Source of the DNA: Hyphomicrobium sp. ghe19
Lineage (GTDB): Bacteria > Pseudomonadota > Alphaproteobacteria > Rhizobiales > Hyphomicrobiaceae
Length of the DNA stretch: 64,000 nt
Direction of reading: 5' to 3'
NCBI RefSeq assembly: GCF_902712875.1
Contig: NZ_LR743509.1
Coordinates: 3,300,001 to 3,364,000 of the forward strand
Part shown: positions 1 to 7,172 of the stretch, piece after piece
Layout: the number at the start of each line of letters is the position of its first letter
Position numbering within the stretch: the first letter of the stretch is position 1
Translations under genes and position numbers: made by a program
The notes under the pieces: generated by a model
Seen by the model: only the letters and a program-made list of their open reading frames with translations
What the model was told of the DNA's origin: nothing
The model's database searches: none

Positions 1-41
1 TCGTGGTGGGCTCAAGTTGTAGCCACCCCAATGAGGAACAG

Positions 42-569
42 ATGAACACTGACCATGAACTCACCTCGATTCAAAAAGGCAGAATTGCCGAATCGCTCGT
101 TGCTTCGAGCCTGATCTTGGCTTCAGGCGGTCGCCTTTCGCCTTTTACCCCGTTGTCCGACGATTGCGGGATCGACCTTATCGTCCTCGATAAAGAGACA
201 CGCCGAAGCCTTTGCATTCAGGTGAAGTCCAGAATCGAGAAGCCGCCGCGACCTACCGTGCAATTCGGAGTCCGCAAATCATCATTCCGCGACGACCCCA
301 ACCGTTTCCTGCTCGGCGTCCTATTTGATCCCGTAAATCCCGCGCTGACGACGTCCTGGTTTATCCCCATGGCACGGGTTGCCGTTCTCGGCGTGGAAAA
401 GTCGGGGACATATGCCGTGATGCCCGCGATCGCGAGCGACTCCAACGACCGCTATCGCACGTTCAGACACGACAGTGCCAGGGATCTCGTCGTCGCTATC
501 TTTGAAGCCCTAAATGGAGCAGCGCGGCCTGACGAAGCCGGCGTGTCTCTATCTCTAGGCGGATGCTAA
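42..569 (+). CDS. PD-(D/E)XK-like (DUF4365-like) hypothetical protein
   Basis: A 175-residue soluble protein. From the chosen ATG, Glu17 in a RIAE helix, Asp45 in GIDLIVLD and the Q60-V-K62 pair are spaced as in the PD-(D/E)XK nuclease-like fold of DUF4365-type proteins. The start at 42 has a GAGG ribosome site five bases upstream; an in-frame GTG at position 3 would add 13 poorly supported residues. It ends 22 bases before the tail of the oppositely transcribed terminase gene. Proteins of this type occur in mobile regions, and some act as nucleases, but no substrate can be named. Nuclease activity is inferred from the motif spacing only. Confidence 0.6.
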   Translation: MNTDHELTSIQKGRIAESLVASSLILASGGRLSPFTPLSDDCGIDLIVLDKETRRSLCIQVKSRIEKPPRPTVQFGVRKSSFRDDPNRFLLGVLFDPVNPALTTSWFIPMARVAVLGVEKSGTYAVMPAIASDSNDRYRTFRHDSARDLVVAIFEALNGAARPDEAGVSLSLGGC

Positions 570-591
570 CTATCGTGCCCTAATTACTCCG

Positions 592-2004
592 TTAAAATAA
601 GCTGCCGACACGCTTTAGGGATCGGGTCTCGGCCCAATTGAGCAATTGCGACAGGCTATCGACCTGGTCGTCGTTGCGGCCGTTGGGAAATGCCAGCAGC
701 TCATTTCGGAAGTCATCGAGCCATGGTGCGTGGCGCGGAATGAATACAGCTCCCGCCTCGATGATCGCCGACTGAGCTGCGACCCGATCCACCTTTGATC
801 CTTCCGGCCGCATCCCTATCCATCGGATGCCATTGCCTTCCGAGCGCAATTGCTGAATCAGACCGATTCCAATGCCCGCCTCTTCGAGTAGGACGACGTT
901 GGCTCTCAACGCCCGCGCATGGCTTACGGCCTTCCGCTTCAAGTCGGGAAACTCCATCCGCATACGCAGCACGTCCTGCAGATAATATTTTCCTTTTTGA
1001 ATGAGCCACGTCGTACAGACAGACCAATTCGATGTCTCACCCGACGTCGTCGCCAGATCCCAGCTCTGCACGATCCGATCATTGCCACCCCGCGGCGGCA
1101 AAGATTCGTAACGTTGGAACCAGCGCCATTTGAGAAGATTGCCTTCTGCGGGGACAGGCGCCTGCTGGTATTGTGCCGAAAACTGATAGGATGACATTGA
1201 GGCCCGGAGCTGCCGTAGCACTTTCAGCGGCTCGCGTTCGGGATGCAGGGGTTCACCTTCGCGACGGCCCACCTTCCGTCCATCTAATAATACGTAGCTC
1301 TCATCCTCTTCCGCAATCGCCGGAAGTCGAAGATGTTCCCAAGGCTCCTTCTCCATGACGTGGGCCACGAGATCATCAACGTGCACGCGTTGCATAATAA
1401 GGATGATGACGTCATCCTTCTTGTTGTCGAGCCGCGAGTAGAGAGTGGAATCGTACCATTGCTTGACGGATTGGCGCCGTGGTTCCGATTGCACATCCTG
1501 CGGTTTGATCGGATCGTCTATAATGATGAAGTTGCCGCCGCGCCCCGTCAGCGTACCACCCACCGACGTTGACAAGCGGTAGCCACCGGCGAGCGTCTCG
1601 AATTCGCCTTCCGCCTGCTTGTGGGGGTTGAGTCCGCCGGCAGCTAATGCCCGTCGGTACCACGGCGCCGACATGACCGTCCGGCAATCGCGTGCCAGTT
1701 TGCCCGAAAGTTCCTGAGAGTAGCTTGCGCAGATAAAGCGCAGTGCTGGGTTCTTTCCCAGTGCCCACGCAGGGAAAGCAATGGACGCGGAAATGGATTT
1801 GAGATTGCGCGGCGGCAGCGTGATGATCAGGCGTTTAATTTCGCGGCGATAGGCGCGCATCAGCCGATCGGCAATCAGGTCTATATGCCAGTTCGCCGCG
1901 AACGGCTGACTCCCATCGACGGTCGCGAAAGCTCTGGCGATGAAGGAGGCCAAATCCTGGCGAAGAACGGCATTGAAAATCTCACTTTTGCTTGGAGCCG
2001 CCAC
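592..2004 (-). CDS. phage terminase large subunit-like protein
   Basis: A 470-residue DNA-packaging motor of the large terminase family (TIGR01630-like). The N-terminal ATPase shows a Walker-A-like LPPRNLKS at residues 63-70 and a Walker B IIIDD near 160-164. The C-terminal RNase-H-like nuclease half shows acidic strands QSWDLA and VLLEEAGIG and a final NDDQVDSL. Both halves look intact and full length. The start overlaps the stop of the DUF5681 gene by one base, so the two are probably co-translated. In phages this protein cuts concatemers and pumps DNA into proheads. No portal, capsid or tail gene is visible here, so it is either the edge of a prophage or a packaging remnant in an island. 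Confidence 0.85.
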   Translation of the reverse strand: MAAPSKSEIFNAVLRQDLASFIARAFATVDGSQPFAANWHIDLIADRLMRAYRREIKRLIITLPPRNLKSISASIAFPAWALGKNPALRFICASYSQELSGKLARDCRTVMSAPWYRRALAAGGLNPHKQAEGEFETLAGGYRLSTSVGGTLTGRGGNFIIIDDPIKPQDVQSEPRRQSVKQWYDSTLYSRLDNKKDDVIILIMQRVHVDDLVAHVMEKEPWEHLRLPAIAEEDESYVLLDGRKVGRREGEPLHPEREPLKVLRQLRASMSSYQFSAQYQQAPVPAEGNLLKWRWFQRYESLPPRGGNDRIVQSWDLATTSGETSNWSVCTTWLIQKGKYYLQDVLRMRMEFPDLKRKAVSHARALRANVVLLEEAGIGIGLIQQLRSEGNGIRWIGMRPEGSKVDRVAAQSAIIEAGAVFIPRHAPWLDDFRNELLAFPNGRNDDQVDSLSQLLNWAETRSLKRVGSLF

Positions 2005-2372
2005 TAGTCATCGCTTTCATGTTTGCGGGCATATTTGTCGAGGATCATCTGGTCTACCGGATCGAGTTCGGTAGGTTGCAACGCCGTAGGATCGCTTAAG
2101 CTATTGCTCTGGCTTAAGATCAGCTGCAAAGCTCTCGGGTCGCCCTTTAAAGCCTTGGCGATGAGAGACTTAATGATCGCTCTTCGTTTGTTCAGCTTCC
2201 ACGTTCGACCCGCCTCGGTGACTGTAATAAGCTGCCTCAGCTCGTCGTCGAGTTCCGCCTTAAACCCTCGGGCACCCTTCGGTCGTCCTTTGGGGTTGCC
2301 CGACTGGCCTGGCTTGAAGCGGGAATGTTTGGGCGGCTTGCCATAACCGACACTGTATTTGCTCTTCTTCAA
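2004..2372 (-). CDS. DUF5681 domain protein, small-terminase-like
   Basis: A 122-residue basic protein whose N-terminus carries the DUF5681 signature: KHSRFKPGQSGNPKGRPKG at about residues 15-33. It is followed by a helical region and an acidic tail. Such proteins often lie directly upstream of large terminases and are thought to be small-terminase or DNA-recognition subunits; that role is inferred from position. The ATG overlaps the stop of the upstream methyltransferase (ATGA) and the stop overlaps the terminase start, giving a three-gene translationally coupled unit. Confidence 0.8.
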   Translation of the reverse strand: MKKSKYSVGYGKPPKHSRFKPGQSGNPKGRPKGARGFKAELDDELRQLITVTEAGRTWKLNKRRAIIKSLIAKALKGDPRALQLILSQSNSLSDPTALQPTELDPVDQMILDKYARKHESDD

Positions 2373-3742
2373 GATCGAGACGTCTTTCTTTTCCTCATGC
2401 TGATCGAGCCGCCCCCTGCCTGGATCTCAGAGAATGGACGGCCCGTTACAGCGTCGGTCGCTTGTTGCCCGGTCAATTTTTGCCAACGCAGGACCGTGAC
2501 GTCGACATACCGCGGTTCCAATTCGATAAGCCGGGCTCGCCTGCCGACTTTTTCGGCGGCCATCAGTGTTGTGCCGGCACCGCCAAAACCATCGAGCACG
2601 ATATCGCCGCGGTTACTGGCATCTTGAATGGCGTCGGCCACCAACAGCACAGGCTTCACCGTCGGATGGTCCGACAAATCATTGTCCCTGCCCTTCCGCC
2701 ACGTGTTGACGCCTGCATATTCCCAAACGTTCGAACGGTACCGTCCAAAACGCCCGAGTTCGATATTGTTCGTGTTGCTGGCGCGCCCCAATTTGTAGAC
2801 GAAGACAAGCTCGTGTTTTGATCGGTAGAAGGAGCCCATGCCGCCATTCGTCTTGTTCCAAACGCAGAGGTTCTTGAGTTCCGCGTAGACACGGTTTCCT
2901 GCAGCCGTGAGCTCGCCTAGATGCCGCCAATCCATGCACACATAGTGGAGTGATCCATCACTGCTTACCGATGCAAGGTTGCCCAGCGCGACTTCGAGAA
3001 ATTCGGTGAATTCCGCAGGGCTCATTTCTCCGCTGGCGACGGCAAACTCCTTGTGACGCTGCCGGCCGAGACCCGACACATGGCCATCAATCGGCACGTT
3101 ATAGGGCGGATCGGTGAACACCATTCTCGCTCGATCGCCATCCATCAAACGCGCGACTACATCTCGATCGCGGACATCGCCGCAGATGATGCGATGCTCA
3201 CCAAGGCACCACAGCGTGCCAACCTGCGTAACTGCTTCCTCAGCCGACGGGACCTTTGGTAGCTCATCCATGATATCTGGAGGCTCGGACTGCCGCTGGA
3301 TCGCCAAATCAATCTCGGCATGCTCGAAGCCCGTCACCGAAACATCAAAATCGCTGTCGATCGTGACGAGATCTGCCAATTCAATGGCCAGAACGTCTTT
3401 GTCCCAGCCGGCCAGCTCCGCAAGCCGATTGTCTGCGATCGCGTAAGCGCGCAACTCCGCCTCGCTCAGGTGTTCGAGGCAGATCACCGGGACCGTTGCC
3501 AAGCCCAATTTGCGCGCGGCATCCACTCGCCCGTGTCCGGCGACGATCCGATCTTCAGCATCGATGAGTACGGGACTGACGAAGCCAAAAGCGTCAATGC
3601 TGTCAGCGATCTGACGGATTTGCTTCGCCGAATGCGTGCGCGCATTGCGATGCGCGGCCTTCAATGCCCGGGGATTCCGCAGCGCTATCTTTGGATGTTC
3701 GAATGCAGTCGCCCGGATTTTGTCTTGAGAACTTCGCGCCAT
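2369..3742 (-). CDS. ParB-N domain / DNA methyltransferase fusion protein
   Basis: A 457-residue two-domain protein. Residues about 15-110 form a ParB/Srx-like domain with the motif IVAGHGRVDAARKLG. Residues about 180-430 form an amino-methyltransferase with DPPY at 211-214 (N6-adenine or N4-cytosine type) and a C-terminal AdoMet-binding DGFGGAGTT. Motif IV therefore precedes motif I, the beta-class order. Enzymes of this build are common in alphaproteobacterial prophages and islands, and usually lack a cognate nuclease; none is evident nearby except possibly the PD-(D/E)XK-like gene at 42-569. Target specificity cannot be read from sequence. It is the first gene of the coupled run leading to the terminase. 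Confidence 0.85.
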   Translation of the reverse strand: MARSSQDKIRATAFEHPKIALRNPRALKAAHRNARTHSAKQIRQIADSIDAFGFVSPVLIDAEDRIVAGHGRVDAARKLGLATVPVICLEHLSEAELRAYAIADNRLAELAGWDKDVLAIELADLVTIDSDFDVSVTGFEHAEIDLAIQRQSEPPDIMDELPKVPSAEEAVTQVGTLWCLGEHRIICGDVRDRDVVARLMDGDRARMVFTDPPYNVPIDGHVSGLGRQRHKEFAVASGEMSPAEFTEFLEVALGNLASVSSDGSLHYVCMDWRHLGELTAAGNRVYAELKNLCVWNKTNGGMGSFYRSKHELVFVYKLGRASNTNNIELGRFGRYRSNVWEYAGVNTWRKGRDNDLSDHPTVKPVLLVADAIQDASNRGDIVLDGFGGAGTTLMAAEKVGRRARLIELEPRYVDVTVLRWQKLTGQQATDAVTGRPFSEIQAGGGSISMRKRKTSRS

Positions 3743-4246
3743 GTATCCCCAGCGCGAAGTTCTCGCGCATCCAATGAGTGGTCAATTTTTAATGCACAAA
3801 CGCAAACAGGGACCGGAATGGCGAACTCTTCCAACGCTCCGGCGGAACAACGTCACACTGTAAAACGATTCAAAACCGCTCTTCGAGTTCTCATCGATTT
3901 TTTTTTAAATGGATGAGCCCATCCAAGTTATCGGCTCGCTTTACCGTCAGCCTGTTCCCGACGGAGGTTTGCTCTGATGCGGGCAGTGAATTCCCTGTAA
4001 GCTGGGGTAGGGAATATTGTTCAGAAATGCCCGTGGATCAGGGCTATTTAAATGCGGCTTCGACTGTCCAAAGCCGTTTTATGCGGAATTCCCTGTAAAT
4101 CGGCCCATATCAGGGAATTTCCTGAAGAGACGGGTTCGCCGCAGACTGCGAGCACAGCCAATCTAAAAAGTCTCCCAGACGACCAAAGCCTTGATGCGCG
4201 GCGATGGCATCCCCAGAGCTATTCTCTCGCTATCGCGGCTTGTGAA
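3743..4246. other. gene-poor junction between phage-like genes and sulfide locus
   Basis: About 500 bases with no convincing gene. The left part (3743-3850) should hold the promoter of the methyltransferase operon. A homopolymeric T run lies near 3896-3906. The right part holds the repeated TTCCCTGTAA element described separately and then ordinary sequence up to the end of the ArsR gene. Short open frames here have no ribosome sites or recognisable domains. Confidence 0.5.
3986..4125. repeat. duplicated GAATTCCCTGTAA motif with inverted CAGGGAAT
   Basis: GAATTCCCTGTAA occurs at 3988-4000 and again at 4086-4098. The second copy is followed by the inverted form CAGGGAATT at 4111-4119, and the first by a degenerate TAGGGAAT at 4009-4015. 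The unit therefore looks like a pair of imperfect inverted-repeat boxes about 98 bases apart. It sits at the edge of the phage-like genes. It could be a recombination or attachment remnant, a scattered small repeat or a protein-binding site; the sequence alone does not decide. Confidence 0.5.
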
Positions 4247-4657
4247 TCAAATAATCCGCGCGAAGGCCGCTGCTCCGGTAGAGAGATCCACAGTCGGAGC
4301 CTGGGCTTTGACGGCAGGCGGGCTCGGCTGATCCTGTCGCTCTGCCACCCCGGCGATCTCATCACGACCAAACATCGCCTCCAGCGTACGCACGCAAAGC
4401 ACCACGTTATCGCTCGCAAGGCGATAGTAGACGAGCTTCGCTTCGCGGCGCGTGACGACGAGATCTGCACGGCGAAGCTCTGCAAGTTGTTGACTGAGCG
4501 TTGGCTGACCGATGCCCGTCGCTTTCTCGATCTCCGCTACGCCGCGCTCACCGCCGAGGAGATACGAAAGGATCATCAGTCGCTGCGGCTGTGCGAAGAC
4601 ACGAATCTTTTCGGTCGCCGCATCCGCGAGTTCACGAGACTGGAAAAGCGCGGTCAT
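4247..4657 (-). CDS. ArsR-family regulator of the sulfide locus (BigR/SqrR-like)
   Basis: A 136-residue ArsR/SmtB winged-helix repressor. The recognition-helix segment reads GIGQPTLSQQLAELRRADLV at about residues 48-67, followed by the wing TRREAKLVYYRL. This resembles BigR/SqrR, persulfide-sensing repressors that control sulfide oxidation genes. The two sensing cysteines I recall for BigR fall here on Ser31 (LMILSYLL) and Gly97; the only cysteine is Cys88. The start at 4657 overlaps the stop of the peroxiredoxin gene (ATGA); a longer upstream frame would run into that gene and is rejected. The C-terminal 35 residues are a Pro/Ala-rich extension. The likely target is the palindrome at 5340-5360. 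Confidence 0.85.
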   Translation of the reverse strand: MTALFQSRELADAATEKIRVFAQPQRLMILSYLLGGERGVAEIEKATGIGQPTLSQQLAELRRADLVVTRREAKLVYYRLASDNVVLCVRTLEAMFGRDEIAGVAERQDQPSPPAVKAQAPTVDLSTGAAAFARII

Positions 4658-5310
4658 CTGTCTGCTTTCAAACGATAGAACCAGTCGTGCGGGAGAGCCG
4701 CCGGCAAGCGGCCCTGCGGCACGACCAGCGGGACAAGAACATTGTCGCCGGGCTGCCAATCGGCGGGAGTAAGCGCGTCTCCGTTTTCAGATCGTCGAAG
4801 CGCTGCCACCAAGCGCAGCATTTCTTCGACGGATCGTCCGACGTTCATCGGATACCAGTTCATCGCGCGGATGACCCCTTTGGGATCGATGAAATAGACC
4901 GCGCGAACGGCGGAGGAATCCGCCGCTTTTTCATCGAGCATCCCGTAAGCACGCCCGATCGCCATCGACGGATCTTCGACGACAGGAAACGGAACCTCGA
5001 TACCGGATAGCTCCCTGATCGCATTCAACCACGCGACGTGAGAGAACAGACTATCGACCGACAATCCGAGCAAGGCGCAGTCCATCTCGGCAAACCGCGG
5101 CGCCGCCTTTGCCAAGGCAACGAATTCGCTCGTGCACACCGGCGTGAAATCAGCGGGGTGCGAGAAGAACACCACCCATCTTCCGCGAAACTGATCGAGG
5201 GTCACCTCGCCTTGGGTCGTGCGCGCCCGGAAATTGGGCGCCAAATCTCCAATTCGAAGAGGCCTATCGCCCGTCGTCACTGTGTTTTCCATGGCGCCTG
5301 CTTGCCACAT
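4654..5310 (-). CDS. peroxiredoxin, AhpC/TSA (Prx6-like) family
   Basis: A 218-residue thioredoxin-fold peroxidase. The peroxidatic site is HPADFTPVCTSEF, with the catalytic cysteine in PVCT, and the conserved Arg side reads AVRAVYFIDPKGVIRA. The C-terminal arm is long, as in Prx6-type (often 1-Cys) enzymes. The ATG at 5310 has an AAGGGGG ribosome site; an internal ATG at 5292 starts closer to the conserved core and is the alternative. It reduces peroxides and, by inference from the setting, could act on persulfides or oxidants formed during sulfide oxidation. It is co-transcribed with the ArsR gene and divergent from the dioxygenase gene. Confidence 0.88.
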   Translation of the reverse strand: MWQAGAMENTVTTGDRPLRIGDLAPNFRARTTQGEVTLDQFRGRWVVFFSHPADFTPVCTSEFVALAKAAPRFAEMDCALLGLSVDSLFSHVAWLNAIRELSGIEVPFPVVEDPSMAIGRAYGMLDEKAADSSAVRAVYFIDPKGVIRAMNWYPMNVGRSVEEMLRLVAALRRSENGDALTPADWQPGDNVLVPLVVPQGRLPAALPHDWFYRLKADR

Positions 5311-5319
5311 CAAGCCCCC

Positions 5320-5363
5320 TTGACGCAAGCAAAATACACAATTACATAAATTATGAAATTATA
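5320..5363 (+). promoter_or_regulatory. divergent promoter with 21-bp palindromic operator
   Basis: AATTACATAAATTATGAAATT at 5340-5360 is split as two AATT arms and a perfect CATAA-N-TTATG core. On the plus strand TTGACG (5320-5325) and TACATA (5343-5348) are 17 bases apart, so the -10 falls inside the palindrome. On the minus strand a perfect TATAAT (complement of 5358-5363) also touches it. One bound repressor could therefore silence both arms. The adjacent ArsR protein is the obvious candidate; binding itself is inference. Confidence 0.65.
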
Positions 5364-5375
5364 GGAGTTATGCCC

Positions 5376-6296
5376 ATGGACCCCGTTGCCCGTCAAGCCG
5401 ACGCCTTGATCCGCAGTTCACGCAAATCCGCAGTGAAACCGGCGATACAGGCCTTCTTCGACGAACCGACGAACACGGTGAGCTACGTCGTGCATGATCC
5501 TGCGACCCGCGCAGCGGCGATCATCGACAGCGTATTGGATTTCGACCAAGCGGCCGGCCGCACGGACACGAAGTCGGCGGATGCGATCATCGCCTACGTC
5601 CTCGCCAACGGGTTGAAGGTCGAGTGGCTGCTGGAAACGCACGCGCACGCCGATCACCTCTCGGCCGCGCCGTATCTGCAGAATGTGCTCGGCGGCAAAC
5701 TGGCGATCGGACGCGAGATCATTCGAGTGCAAAACGTCTTCGGCAAAATCTTCAATGTCGGCACCGAGTTCGAACGCGACGGATCAGAATTCGATCGGCT
5801 GTTCGCCGATGGCGACCGCTTTCAGATCGGAGAGATCGAGGCCATGACGCTCCACGTACCGGGACACACGCCAGCCGACATGGCTTATGTCATCGGTGAC
5901 GCGGTCTTCACAGGCGATACGTTGTTCATGCCTGATTACGGCACCGCTCGTGCGGATTTCCCGGGCGGCGATGCGCATCAGCTCTATCGCTCGATACGCC
6001 GCCTCATGACGCTGCCGGACGAGACCCGTCTTTTCCTCTGCCACGACTACAAGGCTGTCGGGCGGGATGAATATGCCTGGGAAACGACGGTCGGCGCCGA
6101 GCGAACTGGTAACATCCACGCGCACGAAGGCGTGAGCGAAGACGAATTCGTGACCATGCGGACAACCCGGGACGCGACGCTCGCGATGCCCAAGCTCATT
6201 TTGCCTTCGGTCCAAGTCAACATGCGCGGCGGACGCCTCCCCGAGGCCGAGGACAATGGAACGCGCTATCTGAAGCTCCCACTGAACGTGCTGTGA
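5376..6296 (+). CDS. persulfide dioxygenase (ETHE1/Blh-like metallo-beta-lactamase fold)
   Basis: A 306-residue MBL-fold enzyme. The metal motif H89-A-H91-A-D93-H94 is followed by further ligands in VPGHTPADM and FLCHDYKAVG, as in ETHE1-type persulfide dioxygenases, which oxidise glutathione persulfide to sulfite using mononuclear iron. The sequence is closest in style to the dioxygenase part of Blh, the biofilm/sulfide operon protein regulated by BigR. AGGAG at 5363-5367 is eight bases from ATG 5376 but only two from ATG 5370, so 5376 is preferred. It heads the plus-strand operon, and its stop overlaps the next start (TGATG). Confidence 0.85.
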   Translation: MDPVARQADALIRSSRKSAVKPAIQAFFDEPTNTVSYVVHDPATRAAAIIDSVLDFDQAAGRTDTKSADAIIAYVLANGLKVEWLLETHAHADHLSAAPYLQNVLGGKLAIGREIIRVQNVFGKIFNVGTEFERDGSEFDRLFADGDRFQIGEIEAMTLHVPGHTPADMAYVIGDAVFTGDTLFMPDYGTARADFPGGDAHQLYRSIRRLMTLPDETRLFLCHDYKAVGRDEYAWETTVGAERTGNIHAHEGVSEDEFVTMRTTRDATLAMPKLILPSVQVNMRGGRLPEAEDNGTRYLKLPLNVL

Positions 6297-6730
6297 TGCC
6301 CGGCTTCCCTCAGGCTGCCCCGGTAGAGGGCCTCGTCGGCGGACTTCTCATCGGTCTCGCCGCCGCAATCATGTTGCTCGGCAACGGGCGCATCGCCGGC
6401 GTCAGCGGACTGTTCGCACGGGCACTCAGCATATCGCCCGGTGAAACACCGCGACAGCTGGCATGGGCCTTCATCATCGGCCTGCCCATCGGGGCCGGAT
6501 TGGTCGAGCTTGTCGTCGGCGTGAATGCGAAGTTCCCCACTCCGACCTTGCTGCTCGTCGCAGGTGTGATTGTCGGCTTTGGCACGCAGCTCGGATCGGG
6601 CTGCACGAGCGGGCATGGCATTTGCGGCCTTTCGCGGCTTTCCAAGCGCTCCATCTTCGCGACGCTCACCTTCATGAGCGCAGGCGTGATCACGGTCACG
6701 ATGATGCGACTACTGGGATTGTCGCCATGA
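6296..6730 (+). CDS. YeeE/YedE-family sulfur-compound permease, first copy
   Basis: A 144-residue integral membrane protein with about four hydrophobic helices and the family motif GSGCTSGHGICGLSRL near residues 99-114, whose cysteines line the route for thiosulfate-like sulfur species in YeeE structures. It is a half-size YeeE/YedE protein, typically paired with a second half as here. The ATG overlaps the upstream stop by one base, and its own stop overlaps the next ATG (ATGA). In this operon it probably moves a reduced sulfur compound across the inner membrane; the substrate is inferred. Confidence 0.85.
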   Translation: MPGFPQAAPVEGLVGGLLIGLAAAIMLLGNGRIAGVSGLFARALSISPGETPRQLAWAFIIGLPIGAGLVELVVGVNAKFPTPTLLLVAGVIVGFGTQLGSGCTSGHGICGLSRLSKRSIFATLTFMSAGVITVTMMRLLGLSP

Positions 6731-7155
6731 CGAGAGAGAACGTACTCCCCCTCCTCAGCGGCGCACTCTTTGGCGCGGGCCTTGCCATTTCCGGAATGAT
6801 TGATCCGGCGAGAGTCCGCGCGTTTCTCGACGTGACCGGCAATTGGGATCCGACCTTGGCATTCGTCATGGGCGGCGCGCTGCTGCCGATGGCCGTTGCT
6901 TGGCAGGTCTTGAAACGCCGTCAAAAGCCGCTCGCGTCCAATAGCATTCCTTCGACGAGCAATGTCGATTTCCGATTGATCAGCGGTGCGGCGATTTTCG
7001 GAATCGGCTGGGGCGTTGCCGGCATTTGCCCGGGCCCCAGCATAGCAGCTCTCGCGGTCCAGCCGATGTCGGCGCTCCTCTTCTCGATAGCCATGGCCGC
7101 GGGCATGCGATTGCACAGTTTCATTTTTTCAGCGCGAAGCCTGAGCCGAGCGTAA
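6727..7155 (+). CDS. YeeE/YedE-family (DUF6691) permease, second copy
   Basis: A 142-residue membrane protein, partner of the preceding half-permease. It shows the two hallmark stretches SGALFGAGLAISGMIDP near the N-terminus and GWGVAGICPGPSI near residue 100, the latter carrying the single pore-type cysteine. The start overlaps the upstream stop by four bases. The two halves together would match the size of a full YeeE transporter. It is followed after 17 bases by the DUF442-SQR gene, which has its own CAGGAG ribosome site. Confidence 0.85.
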   Translation: MTRENVLPLLSGALFGAGLAISGMIDPARVRAFLDVTGNWDPTLAFVMGGALLPMAVAWQVLKRRQKPLASNSIPSTSNVDFRLISGAAIFGIGWGVAGICPGPSIAALAVQPMSALLFSIAMAAGMRLHSFIFSARSLSRA

Positions 7156-7172
7156 AGCAGGAGTTTTTTTAC

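Noticed and set aside
4657..4759. Longer ArsR frame beginning at 4759
   Set aside because: The added 34 residues lie wholly inside the peroxiredoxin gene and do not resemble ArsR N-termini.
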